This document shows positions 24,704 through 31,525 of a stretch of DNA of 48,722 nt, piece by piece. The notes under the pieces are model-generated. The model did not search any database. It was not told where the DNA came from and saw nothing but the letters and a program-made list of their open reading frames with translations. Both the position numbers and the translations under genes were made by a program. Every line of letters starts with the position of its first letter. Position 1 is the first letter of the stretch. Origin of the DNA: an uncultured Acidimicrobiales bacterium (GTDB lineage: Bacteria; Actinomycetota; Acidimicrobiia; Acidimicrobiales; SZUA-35); the NCBI GenBank assembly GCA_937925335.1, contig CALEWY010000091.1, positions 1 through 48,722 on the forward strand, read 5' to 3'.

Positions 24704-25257
24704 GATGAGACCAACCCTCGTTTCTCGGCGAAGTCATACAACTCCTTCTGCAGGGCTTTTCTTCCCCGATGGAGCCGACTCATCACCGTGCCGATTGGAA
24801 TGTCGAGAATCTCGGCGATCTCTTTGTAGGCGAAACCCTCGACGTCGGCGAGCAGAACCGCCATCCGATAGCCCTCCGAAAGCGACTCGACGGCAGCCAC
24901 CACCTCGGCTTCAGAGAAGGTGTCCATCAGCTCGTCTTCTGCGCTGCGGCCGAGGCCTTCGCGATTGCCGAGACGGCGATAGAGGTAGAGATCCTCGAGA
25001 TCGTCGAGTTCGGATTCTTCCGGTCGACGCTGCTTTGCCCGGTACCGATTGATGTGGGCGTTGGTCATGATCCGAAAGAGCCACGCCCGCAGGTTCGTGC
25101 CGGCGGTGAACTTGTCGTAGGACCGGTAGGCCCGCAGATACGTCTCCTGCACGAGATCCTCAGCGTCGGCCTGGTTGCCCGTCAATCGACGAGCGGTCGA
25201 AAAGAGCGACGCCATGAATGGTTCGCTGTCCTCAACGAACGTTGCCTGATCTGCCAC
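24700..25257 (-). CDS. sigR: ECF sigma factor, SigR/SigH type
   Basis: RNA polymerase sigma factor (185 aa) for the thiol-oxidative stress regulon. Region 2 has TGNQADAEDLVQETYLRAY and NLRAWLFRIMTNAHINRYR; region 4 has FAYKEIAEILDIPIGTVMSRLHRGR. It is paired with RsrA by a 4-bp overlap. The start codon is GTG at 25257 with TAGGGT 6 nt upstream, suggesting a leaderless housekeeping promoter. No convincing GGAAT-N18-GTT autoregulatory promoter was found in the short upstream region. Confidence 0.95.
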   Translation of the reverse strand: MADQATFVEDSEPFMASLFSTARRLTGNQADAEDLVQETYLRAYRSYDKFTAGTNLRAWLFRIMTNAHINRYRAKQRRPEESELDDLEDLYLYRRLGNREGLGRSAEDELMDTFSEAEVVAAVESLSEGYRMAVLLADVEGFAYKEIAEILDIPIGTVMSRLHRGRKALQKELYDFAEKRGLVSS

Positions 25258-25263
25258 CCAGCA

Positions 25264-25269
25264 ACCCTA
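25264..25269 (-). promoter_or_regulatory. Probable -10 box of sigR
   Basis: TAGGGT on the minus strand, 6 nt before the GTG at 25257, with no ribosome-binding site between. Confidence 0.45.
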
Positions 25270-25324
25270 CGGCCAACCGCGCTCCTTTGAGAAGCGAGTG
25301 GTCCAGGCAAGTACAAACAAGGCG

Positions 25325-25367
25325 ATGGTTGTTCTCTTGTTCCCTCCAGATTCAGGAGAACAACCAT
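25325..25367. other. Perfect 12-bp hairpin with CCCTCC (GGAGGG) loop
   Basis: ATGGTTGTTCTC (25325-25336) pairs perfectly with GAGAACAACCAT (25356-25367). The 19-nt loop contains TTCCCTCCAG, read as CTGGAGGGAA on the minus strand. It begins 7 bp past the stop of the CBU_0592-type gene, so on that strand it may act as a terminator, although no T-run follows. The loop sequence is shared with the hairpin at 25903-25938. Confidence 0.8.
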
Positions 25368-25374
25368 GTTCCGC

Positions 25375-25677
25375 CTATTCGATCCGAACTGGAATGGGTT
25401 CGGCTTGTTGCGCCCCAGGTTGGGTTCCACCGTCGGACAAACTGGCCACAACATGGCGCCAGATTCCGAAGAGGCTGACGAGAATCCACGACACTTGGAT
25501 CAGTGCCGAAGCGAGATTGAACGCATCGAGCAAGCTGACGAAGACGAGCGAGGCTGCCGCGAGATTCGACATCGCGTAGACGGCGCCGTTGCCGTCGATC
25601 GCCCCGGTCTGCAAGAGCGTGTAGCTGATGAGGTAGGCAAGAAACCCGGCGAGTCCGATCGCTGTGTAGAAGTCCAT
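25375..25677 (-). CDS. CBU_0592-family small membrane protein
   Basis: A 100-residue membrane protein with three hydrophobic segments: TAIGLAGFLAYLISYTLLQ (about 5-23), NLAAASLVFVSLLDAFNLAS (about 38-57) and LIQVSWILVSLFGIW (about 59-73). The pattern LLQxGxIxGNGxxYAxxNL and SALIQVSWI is that of the uncharacterised CBU_0592 family. ATG at 25677 has an AAAGG ribosome-binding site. It lies between non-coding DNA with hairpins (upstream) and another hairpin (downstream), in the same direction as sigR. Function unknown. Confidence 0.85.
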   Translation of the reverse strand: MDFYTAIGLAGFLAYLISYTLLQTGAIDGNGAVYAMSNLAAASLVFVSLLDAFNLASALIQVSWILVSLFGIWRHVVASLSDGGTQPGAQQAEPIPVRIE

Positions 25678-25743
25678 GAGATGCCCTTTCCTTCATCGCT
25701 GGCCCTGCGGCGGGCGGCTTTTGGCGCAACTGCGAGCGTGCAC

Positions 25744-25807
25744 CGGCTGAACAGGGATCATCTTGGACGAGCAGAATCGGTCGCTCTGTGCGCCCGCCAA
25801 CACAACG
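25744..25807. repeat. 64-bp direct repeat, copy A
   Basis: Aligns without gaps to 26087-26150 (45 of 64 bases identical by eye). Identity is concentrated at the ends: GGCTGAACAG, GATCATC, CTGTGCGC and ACACAACG. ACAGGG near the start can pair with CTCTGT near the end. It lies in the non-coding region upstream of the CBU_0592-type gene. Confidence 0.75.
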
Positions 25808-25863
25808 TGCGTGTCTGTGGGCACATCCCTTGCTCAAGCACCCACCGTCGGCAAAAACCAAGC

Positions 25864-26075
25864 CACGGCGCCTCTCCCGCAAGAGGCGCCGTGAAGTGAG
25901 TGGTTGGTCTCCTGTTCCCTCCAGTGCAGGAGACCAACAACATCTTTTCGATCGTGAGTGAGCGCCCGTGTTGTGGATCCCTCAATCCACAACACGAGCC
26001 GCTCGATTCGGTTCCCTCCGAATGGTGTTCAACCTGTGCGCGTCACCCGTGGGTAGGAGACGTTCACGAGTGACG
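25864..26075. other. Array of hairpins with CCC-containing (GGG on minus) loops
   Basis: Five stem-loops follow one another in non-coding DNA. H2 25864-25893: CACGGCGCCTCT/AGAGGCGCCGTG, loop CCCGCA. H3 25903-25938: GTTGGTCTCCTG/CAGGAGACCAAC, loop TTCCCTCCAGTG. H4 25967-25996: CGTGTTGTGGAT/ATCCACAACACG, loop CCCTCA. H5 26006-26023: ATTCGG/CCGAAT, loop TTCCCT. H6 26041-26075: an 11-bp stem with one mismatch. The first three stems are perfect over 12 bp yet differ in sequence, so structure rather than sequence seems kept. Read on the minus strand, the strand of all neighbouring genes, H2-H5 loops show GGG (GAGGG, GGAGGGAA). The array may be a structured non-coding RNA or a long 5' leader of the CBU_0592-type gene. 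Confidence 0.6.
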
Positions 26076-26086
26076 GTTTGTGGCAC

Positions 26087-26150
26087 TGGCTGAACAGAGA
26101 TCATCCTGGGCGACAAAACCCCTCTCTTCTGTGCGCTGGCTGACACAACG
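26087..26150. repeat. 64-bp direct repeat, copy B
   Basis: Second copy of the 64-bp element at 25744-25807, 343 bp away in the same orientation. ACAGA and TCTGT inside it can pair, as the matching positions do in copy A. The two copies bracket the hairpin array. Confidence 0.75.
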
Positions 26151-26171
26151 AGATATTTCTCGACACTTTTT

Positions 26172-26188
26172 CTGTCGGGGTTCGACAG
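26172..26188. other. Small hairpin downstream of the 80-aa membrane protein gene
   Basis: CTGTCG (26172-26177) pairs with CGACAG (26183-26188) around GGGTT (AACCC on the minus strand). On the minus strand it follows the stop of the 80-residue protein by 24 bp. The run next to it is A-rich on that strand, so it is not a standard terminator. Confidence 0.45.
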
Positions 26189-26211
26189 TCCGGTTCGAAC
26201 TGCAACGGAAG

Positions 26212-26454
26212 CTAGCCGCGCAGCCAACGCAGAATCGGCCGATAGATCGGCCCGTACAACTTCTCGTAGATTTCCCCAAGCGAGCCCATCTTGGTGGCCA
26301 GGAAAAAGTTGCAAGCCAACGCGAACGGCACGAAGGCAGTGAAGAAAGCGAACCGCCACCCGCTGAGCGCTCCCACGACGGCTGCAACGACCAACACGCC
26401 GAAGACCAGGGCGCCGAAGCGATTGCGATTGATCGACGTTTCTTCGGTTGCCAT
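26212..26454 (-). CDS. Small membrane protein of unknown function (80 aa)
   Basis: An 80-residue protein with a polar N-terminus, two hydrophobic segments (ALVFGVLVVAAVVGALSG and FAFFTAFVPFALACNFFLA) and an amphipathic, basic C-terminal tail (YGPIYRPILRWLRG). No family is recognised. ATG at 26454 is preceded by TAAGGT 6 nt upstream, indicating a leaderless transcript. It lies downstream of the tRNA-Thr terminator and upstream of the hairpin/repeat region, all in one direction. Confidence 0.75.
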   Translation of the reverse strand: MATEETSINRNRFGALVFGVLVVAAVVGALSGWRFAFFTAFVPFALACNFFLATKMGSLGEIYEKLYGPIYRPILRWLRG

Positions 26455-26460
26455 CGCCGG

Positions 26461-26466
26461 ACCTTA
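26461..26466 (-). promoter_or_regulatory. Probable -10 box of the 80-aa membrane protein gene
   Basis: TAAGGT on the minus strand, 6 nt before the ATG at 26454. Confidence 0.45.
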
Positions 26467-26514
26467 CTCATTGGCGACGGCGCACTCTGTGAGCGACCAC
26501 GATCGAAAACGACG

Positions 26515-26539
26515 AAACCCCGCTCTTGGAGCGGGGTTT
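26515..26539 (-). terminator. Terminator downstream of tRNA-Thr
   Basis: AAACCCCGCTC (26515-26525) pairs perfectly with GAGCGGGGTTT (26529-26539) around a 3-nt loop. It begins 5 bp past the tRNA 3' end, and a T-rich stretch (TTTCGTCGTTTTC on the minus strand) follows. Confidence 0.88.
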
Positions 26540-26544
26540 CTGCG

Positions 26545-26617
26545 AGCCCGGACCGAGAATTGAACTCGGGACCTTCTCATTACGAGTGAGACGCTCTACC
26601 GACTGAGCTATCCGGGC
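26545..26617 (-). tRNA. tRNA-Thr (anticodon CGT)
   Basis: Minus-strand 73-nt tRNA without an encoded CCA. Acceptor GCCCGGA (5') pairs with TCCGGGC (3'). The D-arm contains AGCTCAGTCGGTAGAGC. The anticodon stem TCTCA/TGAGA encloses CTCGTAA, giving anticodon CGT, which reads ACG. The T-arm contains GGTTCAATTC-type sequence as GAGTTCAATTCTC. A strong terminator follows. Confidence 0.96.
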
Positions 26618-26651
26618 AAGGACGAGAATCTTATCGTCCTCAGAGCGAGAC

Positions 26652-27788
26652 CTACTCGAACGGCACCGTGATCGTCCGGGCCTGTCGGGAGCCGGAATCT
26701 TCGAAGAACACGTCGAGGTCGACGCTGCCACCAACGACCGGGTCACTCGGACCATCGAAGAGCGCAATCACGTCGAGCGTTCCTCCCGCGGGCACGATCG
26801 TGGCACTCGATTGGTCAAACGGAGAGAGCGGTCCATCGACCGGGCTGTTGAAGACCCATTGCGCCGGGAAGATCTCGCGGTCGAACGCCGATCCGTTCAC
26901 GACGAGGATGCGAATTGCGGTGAAGTTCCCGGACGTGACGAGCTGGTAGGCCCCAAACCCCAAGCCAAGATCCGGAGCTTCGGCGGACGAGAGCACCGAG
27001 ATGTCATCGAGCCGACGAGTGTTGATCTGGAAGTTGGCGATTCGGCCGGATGCATCGCGTTGGACGTTCGTGAAGAAGATCGACGTGCCATTGTCGAACC
27101 GGTACTCAACACCGCCGCGCACGATTGTGCGACGCGTCACCGTCGGCACTCCGAATTCGTTGTACGCAGTCTGGACGTACGCCGCATAGAGACTCGCGAA
27201 GGTGCCGCGCGAGATTTGGTTGGCGTTGGCGCCGGGCGACCCGTTGAGTCGAACGAGATCATCGAAGAACTCGAGGGCATCAACCGGCGCAGGAATCGGT
27301 CGCCCGTCGGACGGCAGCGGGTTGGCGTTGATGAACTCGGGTGAGTTCGAGACGAGCAGGATCATCTCGGCGCGAGAGTTGCCCTCGTCGAGGTAACCAA
27401 TCCAGAACGAGCGGCCACCCGCGTCCGGTTGACGGCCAAGCACGTTCGGATAGACGGCATCGACGAACTGGGCGTTGGTCGTGCCTGCCCCGTAGAGCGA
27501 AACGAACTCGTCGCTCGTTACGAAGAAGTTGGCGATCCGCCTCGTCGACCACAGGCCGGTGTCGTATTGGTCGAGCCAAAACCGGATGCCGCCGTTGTCG
27601 GGCGTGCGGGCAAAGACGGCCGCATAGAAGCGGATGACGATCGAGTGCTCGTTGTGCAGCGTCGGATCTTGGATCAGCTCCGCGAACGTGTCTCCGTCGT
27701 ACGCGGCAGCCTGTGCGGGCGAGCCGACGGTGACAAGCGAGGTTGCCGCCAAGATCAGCGCGAGCAGAACCTTCTTCATTGTCATCAT
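26652..27788 (-). CDS. Secreted DUF4214-domain protein
   Basis: Exported protein (378 aa). The signal peptide MMTMKKVLLALILAATSL ends near PAQAAA. A DUF4214 region (about residues 45-160) shows two related repeats, with VIRFYAAVFARTPDNGGI and YPNVLGRQPDAGGRSFWI, followed by RAEMILLVSNSPEF. The C-terminal part is beta-rich and of unknown fold. ATG at 27788 is 7 nt after AGAGG; other ATGs at 27794 and 27779 are close by. The second DUF4214 protein at 41868-43118 has the same N-terminal layout. DUF4214 occurs in surface and exported proteins; no enzymatic role is established. Confidence 0.9.
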   Translation of the reverse strand: MMTMKKVLLALILAATSLVTVGSPAQAAAYDGDTFAELIQDPTLHNEHSIVIRFYAAVFARTPDNGGIRFWLDQYDTGLWSTRRIANFFVTSDEFVSLYGAGTTNAQFVDAVYPNVLGRQPDAGGRSFWIGYLDEGNSRAEMILLVSNSPEFINANPLPSDGRPIPAPVDALEFFDDLVRLNGSPGANANQISRGTFASLYAAYVQTAYNEFGVPTVTRRTIVRGGVEYRFDNGTSIFFTNVQRDASGRIANFQINTRRLDDISVLSSAEAPDLGLGFGAYQLVTSGNFTAIRILVVNGSAFDREIFPAQWVFNSPVDGPLSPFDQSSATIVPAGGTLDVIALFDGPSDPVVGGSVDLDVFFEDSGSRQARTITVPFE

Positions 27789-27948
27789 TGCCATTCCTCT
27801 CGGCGGCAACGTTCGACTACACGTCGTTCCCTCCGCTGCGCCTATCGAGTTGTACCAGGCCCGCCCTTGGTGAGCCAGAGAACAGAGTCACCCGAGCGTC
27901 TGCACCGAACGTTCAACTCGCCGAAACATCACATTCACACCGCATCTC

Positions 27949-27954
27949 TACTGT
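27949..27954 (+). promoter_or_regulatory. Probable -10 box of the ACT-domain gene
   Basis: TACTGT, 8 nt before the ATG at 27963, with no clear ribosome-binding site. Confidence 0.45.
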
Positions 27955-27962
27955 GACTTCTG

Positions 27963-28625
27963 ATGACGACGAGCCACACATACCTCGTGCGTGTCTGGCT
28001 CCCAGACCGCCCCGGCGCCCTCGGTGCCGTGGCGACTCGACTCGGAGCGGTCAAAGGCGATCTGCTCGGACTCGAGATCATCGAACGTGGCGGCGGCTTG
28101 GTCGTCGACGAACTCTTGGTGGACCTCCCATCACCAAGTGTTGTGGACCTGATGGTTCGAGAGATCGGCGAACTCGACGATGTGACCGTCGAGGACGTGA
28201 TCCCGGTCTCTCGCCCAACAGATCCCATGGTCGACGCGCTGCAAGCTGCCACCGCTTTGATCGGCGCCCAGTCGATGGAGGCTTTTGATCATGAGGTGTG
28301 CACCCAGTTCTCGTCCGTCGTGACGTGTGATTGGGTCGTTGTCGTCGACGATGCCGACAACGTGCACGCCGCTGCGGGAGCGCCTCCTCCGCTCCCATGG
28401 TTACAAGCCTTCATCGGCGGTGCTCGATTGGCGGGTGCCGATCAACCCGACAACGCCGACACGCTGCTCCTTCCCCTCGCTGGGACGTGCCGGACCGTTG
28501 TTCTCGGCCGTGAAGAAATCAGCTTCCGCCAACGCGAGCGCGCCCACCTGGCAGGTTTGGCCGAAGTCGCCGCCCGCCTCGGCGAACGCTTCAGCAGCGG
28601 TCGACTCTGCACAGCCGTCGGCTAA
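27963..28625 (+). CDS. ACT-domain protein with GAF-like C-terminal half
   Basis: A 220-residue cytoplasmic protein. Residues about 6-80 form an ACT domain: YLVRVWLPDRPGALGAVATR is the typical ligand-binding start, then VDELLVDLPS. Residues about 95-215 look like a GAF-type sensor (ALIGAQSMEAFDHEV, then TLLLPLAGTCRTVVLGR and FRQRERAHLAGLAEVAARL). No output domain is present, so it is probably a small-molecule or amino-acid sensor acting on a partner. The gene stands alone, convergent with the VOC gene; a 61-bp repeat cluster fills the gap after it. Confidence 0.82.
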   Translation: MTTSHTYLVRVWLPDRPGALGAVATRLGAVKGDLLGLEIIERGGGLVVDELLVDLPSPSVVDLMVREIGELDDVTVEDVIPVSRPTDPMVDALQAATALIGAQSMEAFDHEVCTQFSSVVTCDWVVVVDDADNVHAAAGAPPPLPWLQAFIGGARLAGADQPDNADTLLLPLAGTCRTVVLGREEISFRQRERAHLAGLAEVAARLGERFSSGRLCTAVG

Positions 28626-28667
28626 ACGCACTGCCACAGCAGCTCGCCCGACGCCGCTTCCTGCGCT

Positions 28668-28837
28668 GAAGCGGAGCCATTCCCCGCAACAACTTGCGGC
28701 AAATCCCTCCACAAACTGCGCGCCCAACGAAGCGGAGCCAATCCCCGCAAGAACTTGCGGCAAATCCCTCCACAAACCGCGCGCCCAACGAAGCGGAGCC
28801 AATCCCCGCAAGAACTTACGGCAAATCCCTCCACAAA
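28668..28837. repeat. 61-bp tandem repeat, cluster 1 (2.8 units)
   Basis: Units begin at 28668, 28729 and 28790, each starting GAAGCGGAGCC. Each holds a small hairpin (CCGCAAG-AA-CTTGCGG in unit 2) and the block GCAAATCCCTCCACAAA. The third unit stops after that block. It lies between the convergent ACT and VOC genes. The same unit in the same orientation recurs at 29672-29858 on the other side of the VOC gene. A further hairpin CCAGT/ACTGG with a CCCTCGAC loop (28841-28858) follows. Confidence 0.93.
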
Positions 28838-28875
28838 AAGCCAGTCCCTCGACACTGGAGGAGATGCGGCCGGCG

Positions 28876-29601
28876 CTAGACGAGGTTGAAGCGGGTTCCG
28901 CAGAGCTCGAGGGTCTCACCGGCGCGTGATCGGTCGGTGGCGACGAGGTCGACGGCCGACATGCCATCTCCTCGACCATCGGTTGCGGCGACGAAACGAA
29001 TCGTCGCATCGGTCAGCGTGATCTCGTTGCCGGTGAGTTCCTGGCCGAGCGCATTGGCCCATCGTTGCGCCATCATCTCGGGCTCGAGCGATTGAATCTC
29101 AACGCCGACCATGTCGGTCACCACCTCGTCACGGCTGTGGTACTCCCAGTCATACCCAGCCCATGCCCAGGACGAAGCGGGGTTCGCCTCATCGATCGAC
29201 ACGATGGCACCCCCGACATCCTTCGGGTGCAGATGAATGCCGTGGATGGTGGCGGGCTCGGCATCACCGCTCACTTGCTGGCGGGTGCCGCCGTCATGCA
29301 CGAGCCGAAAGCCGGCATCGGTCACCCGGGCGCGCTCAACGTCAACGTCGTCGGTTTGAACGAGCACCATGTAGCCGCCGTCACCGCCTCGACGCTCGAG
29401 GAATCGTTCGGCCGTGGTGCCCGGATCCTTCGGCACAACAACCTCGATGATCCGATCGCCGACCGGATAGAGCCCGTGACGAAGACCAAACGCTCCAAGA
29501 CCGGGATCGCGGTAGCAGACCTCGAGCCCGAGCTCGGAACAGATCTGCTCCTCGACCGGACGAAGCTCAGCGGCGACCAATGCAATCTGACGAAGGCGCA
29601 T
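28876..29601 (-). CDS. VOC (glyoxalase/bleomycin-resistance fold) family protein
   Basis: A 241-residue protein with two vicinal-oxygen-chelate halves. The first starts MRLRQIALVAAELRPVEE and runs through GYMVLVQTDDVDVERARV; the second contains GVEIQSLEPEMMAQRW. Metal-ligand residues cannot be assigned with confidence. The ligand or substrate is unknown. ATG at 29601 has TAGTGT 6 nt upstream, suggesting a leaderless mRNA. The gene is framed by two clusters of one 61-bp tandem repeat, one just past its stop and one upstream of its promoter. Confidence 0.82.
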   Translation of the reverse strand: MRLRQIALVAAELRPVEEQICSELGLEVCYRDPGLGAFGLRHGLYPVGDRIIEVVVPKDPGTTAERFLERRGGDGGYMVLVQTDDVDVERARVTDAGFRLVHDGGTRQQVSGDAEPATIHGIHLHPKDVGGAIVSIDEANPASSWAWAGYDWEYHSRDEVVTDMVGVEIQSLEPEMMAQRWANALGQELTGNEITLTDATIRFVAATDGRGDGMSAVDLVATDRSRAGETLELCGTRFNLV

Positions 29602-29607
29602 CAGCGG

Positions 29608-29613
29608 ACACTA
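29608..29613 (-). promoter_or_regulatory. Probable -10 box of the VOC gene
   Basis: TAGTGT on the minus strand, 6 nt before the ATG at 29601, and about 60 bp from repeat cluster 2. Confidence 0.5.
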
Positions 29614-29671
29614 TGTGTCTCGAAGATTCGCGAGCAAAGACAAGCGGCATGTCGCGCGACATCGTGGACAC

Positions 29672-29858
29672 AAGCGGAGCTGATCGCCGCAAGAAGTTGC
29701 GGCAAATCCCTCCACAACAGCCGGCCCGCACAAAGCGGAGCTGATCGCCGCAAGAAGTTGCGGCAAATCCCTCCACAACAACTAGCGCGCAGAAAGCGGA
29801 GCTGATCGCCGCAAGAAGTTGCGGCAGATCCCTCCGCAACAGCCAGGGCGCAGAGAGC
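29672..29858. repeat. 61-bp tandem repeat, cluster 2 (3 units plus start of a fourth)
   Basis: Units start at 29672, 29733 and 29794 with AAGCGGAGCTGATCGC; a degenerate fourth begins near 29855. Each contains CCGCAA-GAAG-TTGCGG and GCAAATCCCTCCACAAC (the third reads GCAGATCCCTCCGCAAC). The period is exactly 61 bp, as in cluster 1, and the orientation is the same. It fills the gap between the holB stop and the VOC promoter. Since 61 is not a multiple of three, it is not a protein repeat. Confidence 0.93.
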
Positions 29859-29862
29859 GGGG

Positions 29863-30906
29863 TTAGCGGGCGGGGCTGAGGCCGAGGAGGAGGGACTGCA
29901 GCCACAACGATTCGTTGGGGTTGCGGATCAGGCCGTCGGATGCGGACGACACGGCCGTGAGCGCATCTTCTGCGGCCGGGTCGGGCGCTTCGATCAGACG
30001 ATCGCGGTAGTGCCGCGAGAGTGTGGCCAAGCCAAATCGCAGCTCATCCGAGCGCAGTCGACGCACTTCGCGCTTTTGACGGGCGACCAAGTCGGATCGA
30101 CCAGCGCCACGTTCGCCGGTCAACTCGACGCGAGCCGCCAAGTCTTCAAGCTCGACCGCGTGCTTTGCGTCGAGGGCTTCGGTCGCACCGTCCATTGCTT
30201 CGCGCAGTTCGTTCGTCAGCTGGAAGACCGACGCACCGGATCCATCGAGTCGTCCGGGCACCGCCTGCCACAGCGCGGCTCGCACCGCGAGCGCTTCATC
30301 GGTTGCCAAAAGCCTGGCTCGACTCATGTCGCCACTCGCCGCCGCAGCGGCGGCCTTGGCCCGCTTGATGGGGACACCTTCGGTGAACAGCACCGTCTCG
30401 ATCAGTTGCGTCGGAACGGCAACGAATTCGATCCGGACACAACGACTGGCGATGGTGATGATCTCCGGCGGCACTTCTTCCGCCAGCAACACAAAGATCG
30501 CTGATGCCGGCGGCTCTTCGATCACCTTGAGCAACTTGCCGATCGCCGCTTCTTCGATCGCGTCAACTCCGTGCACGACGATGACCTTGCGGGATCCTTC
30601 GACGGGAGAGATCGAACCGTGGCGGATGATCTCCTCGGCTTCGACCACTCGAAGACCGGCACCTTGCGCTTCAACCACGATCACATCGGGATGGGTGCCC
30701 TCGACCGCAAGCCGCTGGGTGCGTTCGCCGGCTGGGCCTTCGAGACCGGCCGACAGAATTTCGGCGGCAAAACCGAGAGCACCGGCCGCACGGCCACTTC
30801 CCCGCGGGCCGAGGAAGAGATAGGCATGCACTGGATTCTCGGCAGCAGAGGTCAGTTGGGCGATCGCCACGTCTTGGCCGATCACGGAGGCGAAGTTCGA
30901 ACTCAT
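29863..30906 (-). CDS. holB: DNA polymerase III subunit delta'
   Basis: Clamp-loader subunit of the replicative polymerase (347 aa). It starts MSSNFASVIGQDVAIAQL, followed by HAYLFLGPRGSGRAAGA in the P-loop position, with Arg instead of Lys. Such degeneration is normal for delta', which does not need ATP. Further family blocks are VVHGVDAIEEAAIGKLLKVIEEPP and IITIASRCVRIEF. ATG at 30906 shares a base with the tmk stop (TGATG), which fixes the start and shows coupling. The order topA, tmk, holB is one transcription direction with very short gaps. Confidence 0.94.
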   Translation of the reverse strand: MSSNFASVIGQDVAIAQLTSAAENPVHAYLFLGPRGSGRAAGALGFAAEILSAGLEGPAGERTQRLAVEGTHPDVIVVEAQGAGLRVVEAEEIIRHGSISPVEGSRKVIVVHGVDAIEEAAIGKLLKVIEEPPASAIFVLLAEEVPPEIITIASRCVRIEFVAVPTQLIETVLFTEGVPIKRAKAAAAAASGDMSRARLLATDEALAVRAALWQAVPGRLDGSGASVFQLTNELREAMDGATEALDAKHAVELEDLAARVELTGERGAGRSDLVARQKREVRRLRSDELRFGLATLSRHYRDRLIEAPDPAAEDALTAVSSASDGLIRNPNESLWLQSLLLGLSPAR

Positions 30907-31511
30907 CAGGCCTCCCATCCAAACCGGGCAGCCAACGCACTCCACACCCGCGCTTCAACTTCTTCGATCGTGCCGAGCGCCGGAAGGATCACAAACCGAT
31001 CGGGCTCCGCTTCGGCCACAGCTCGGTAGGTCGCATGAACGGTCTCGTGGAAGTCAGCCGCCTCTTGCTCCAGCCGATCTCGACCCGGACGGCCACGAGG
31101 CCCTTGTCCTGGCTCACAATCGAGCAGCACCACAACATCTGGCCAGTGGCCATCGAGCGCCCAATCGTTCACGCCACGCACGGCCTCAACGCCGAGCTTG
31201 CGCCCACCACCTTGGTAAGCGAGCGACGAATAGGCGGTTCGATCGGACACGACGTGGCGTCCTTCAGCCAACGCCGGCGCCACCACCTGTTCGATGTGCT
31301 GGGCGCGGTCAGCCGCCATCATCAACGTTTCGGCTCGCGCGCCAACCGGCGCCTCGTCCGTACCGAGCAAGAGCTGTCGAAGCTGCTTGCCGAGCGGCGT
31401 GTTGCCGGGCTCGTGTGTGAGGACGGCATCGATTCGTTTCGCAAGACGGCGCGCCTGCGTGCTCTTACCTGAGCCCTCGCCACCTTCGAACGCGATGTAG
31501 AGGCCGTTCAC
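30906..31511 (-). CDS. tmk: Thymidylate kinase
   Basis: Phosphorylates dTMP to dTDP (201 aa, usual length). Walker A is EGGEGSGKST (residues 9-18), the substrate motif DRTAYSSLAYQGGGR carries the DR(Y/T)xxSSxAYQG pattern, and VVLLDCEPGQG precedes the lid. GTG at 31511 gives MNGLYIAFEGG and lies 14 bp after the topA stop. It is coupled to holB by a 1-bp overlap. Confidence 0.96.
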   Translation of the reverse strand: MNGLYIAFEGGEGSGKSTQARRLAKRIDAVLTHEPGNTPLGKQLRQLLLGTDEAPVGARAETLMMAADRAQHIEQVVAPALAEGRHVVSDRTAYSSLAYQGGGRKLGVEAVRGVNDWALDGHWPDVVVLLDCEPGQGPRGRPGRDRLEQEAADFHETVHATYRAVAEAEPDRFVILPALGTIEEVEARVWSALAARFGWEA

Positions 31512-31525
31512 GTGAACCCTGCTGG

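Noticed and set aside
25258-25300. Possible SigR-type autoregulatory promoter (GGAG...GTT)
   Set aside because: The -35 lacks GGAAT and the spacing to GTT is too short; a TAGGGT box next to the start codon explains the start better.
26172-26188. Small hairpin as a terminator of the 80-residue protein gene
   Set aside because: The flanking homopolymer is A-rich on the relevant strand, so it lacks the U-run of an intrinsic terminator.
28591-28855. Leftward open frames across the 61-bp repeats as a repeat protein
   Set aside because: The period is not a multiple of three, so the frame changes with every unit, and no start signal is present.
28668-29858. 61-bp repeats as a CRISPR array
   Set aside because: There are no unique spacers between repeats; almost the whole 61-bp period is conserved, and no cas genes are present.
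29863-30906. Degenerate P-loop of HolB as a novelty
   Set aside because: Loss of the ATP-binding lysine is normal for the delta' subunit.
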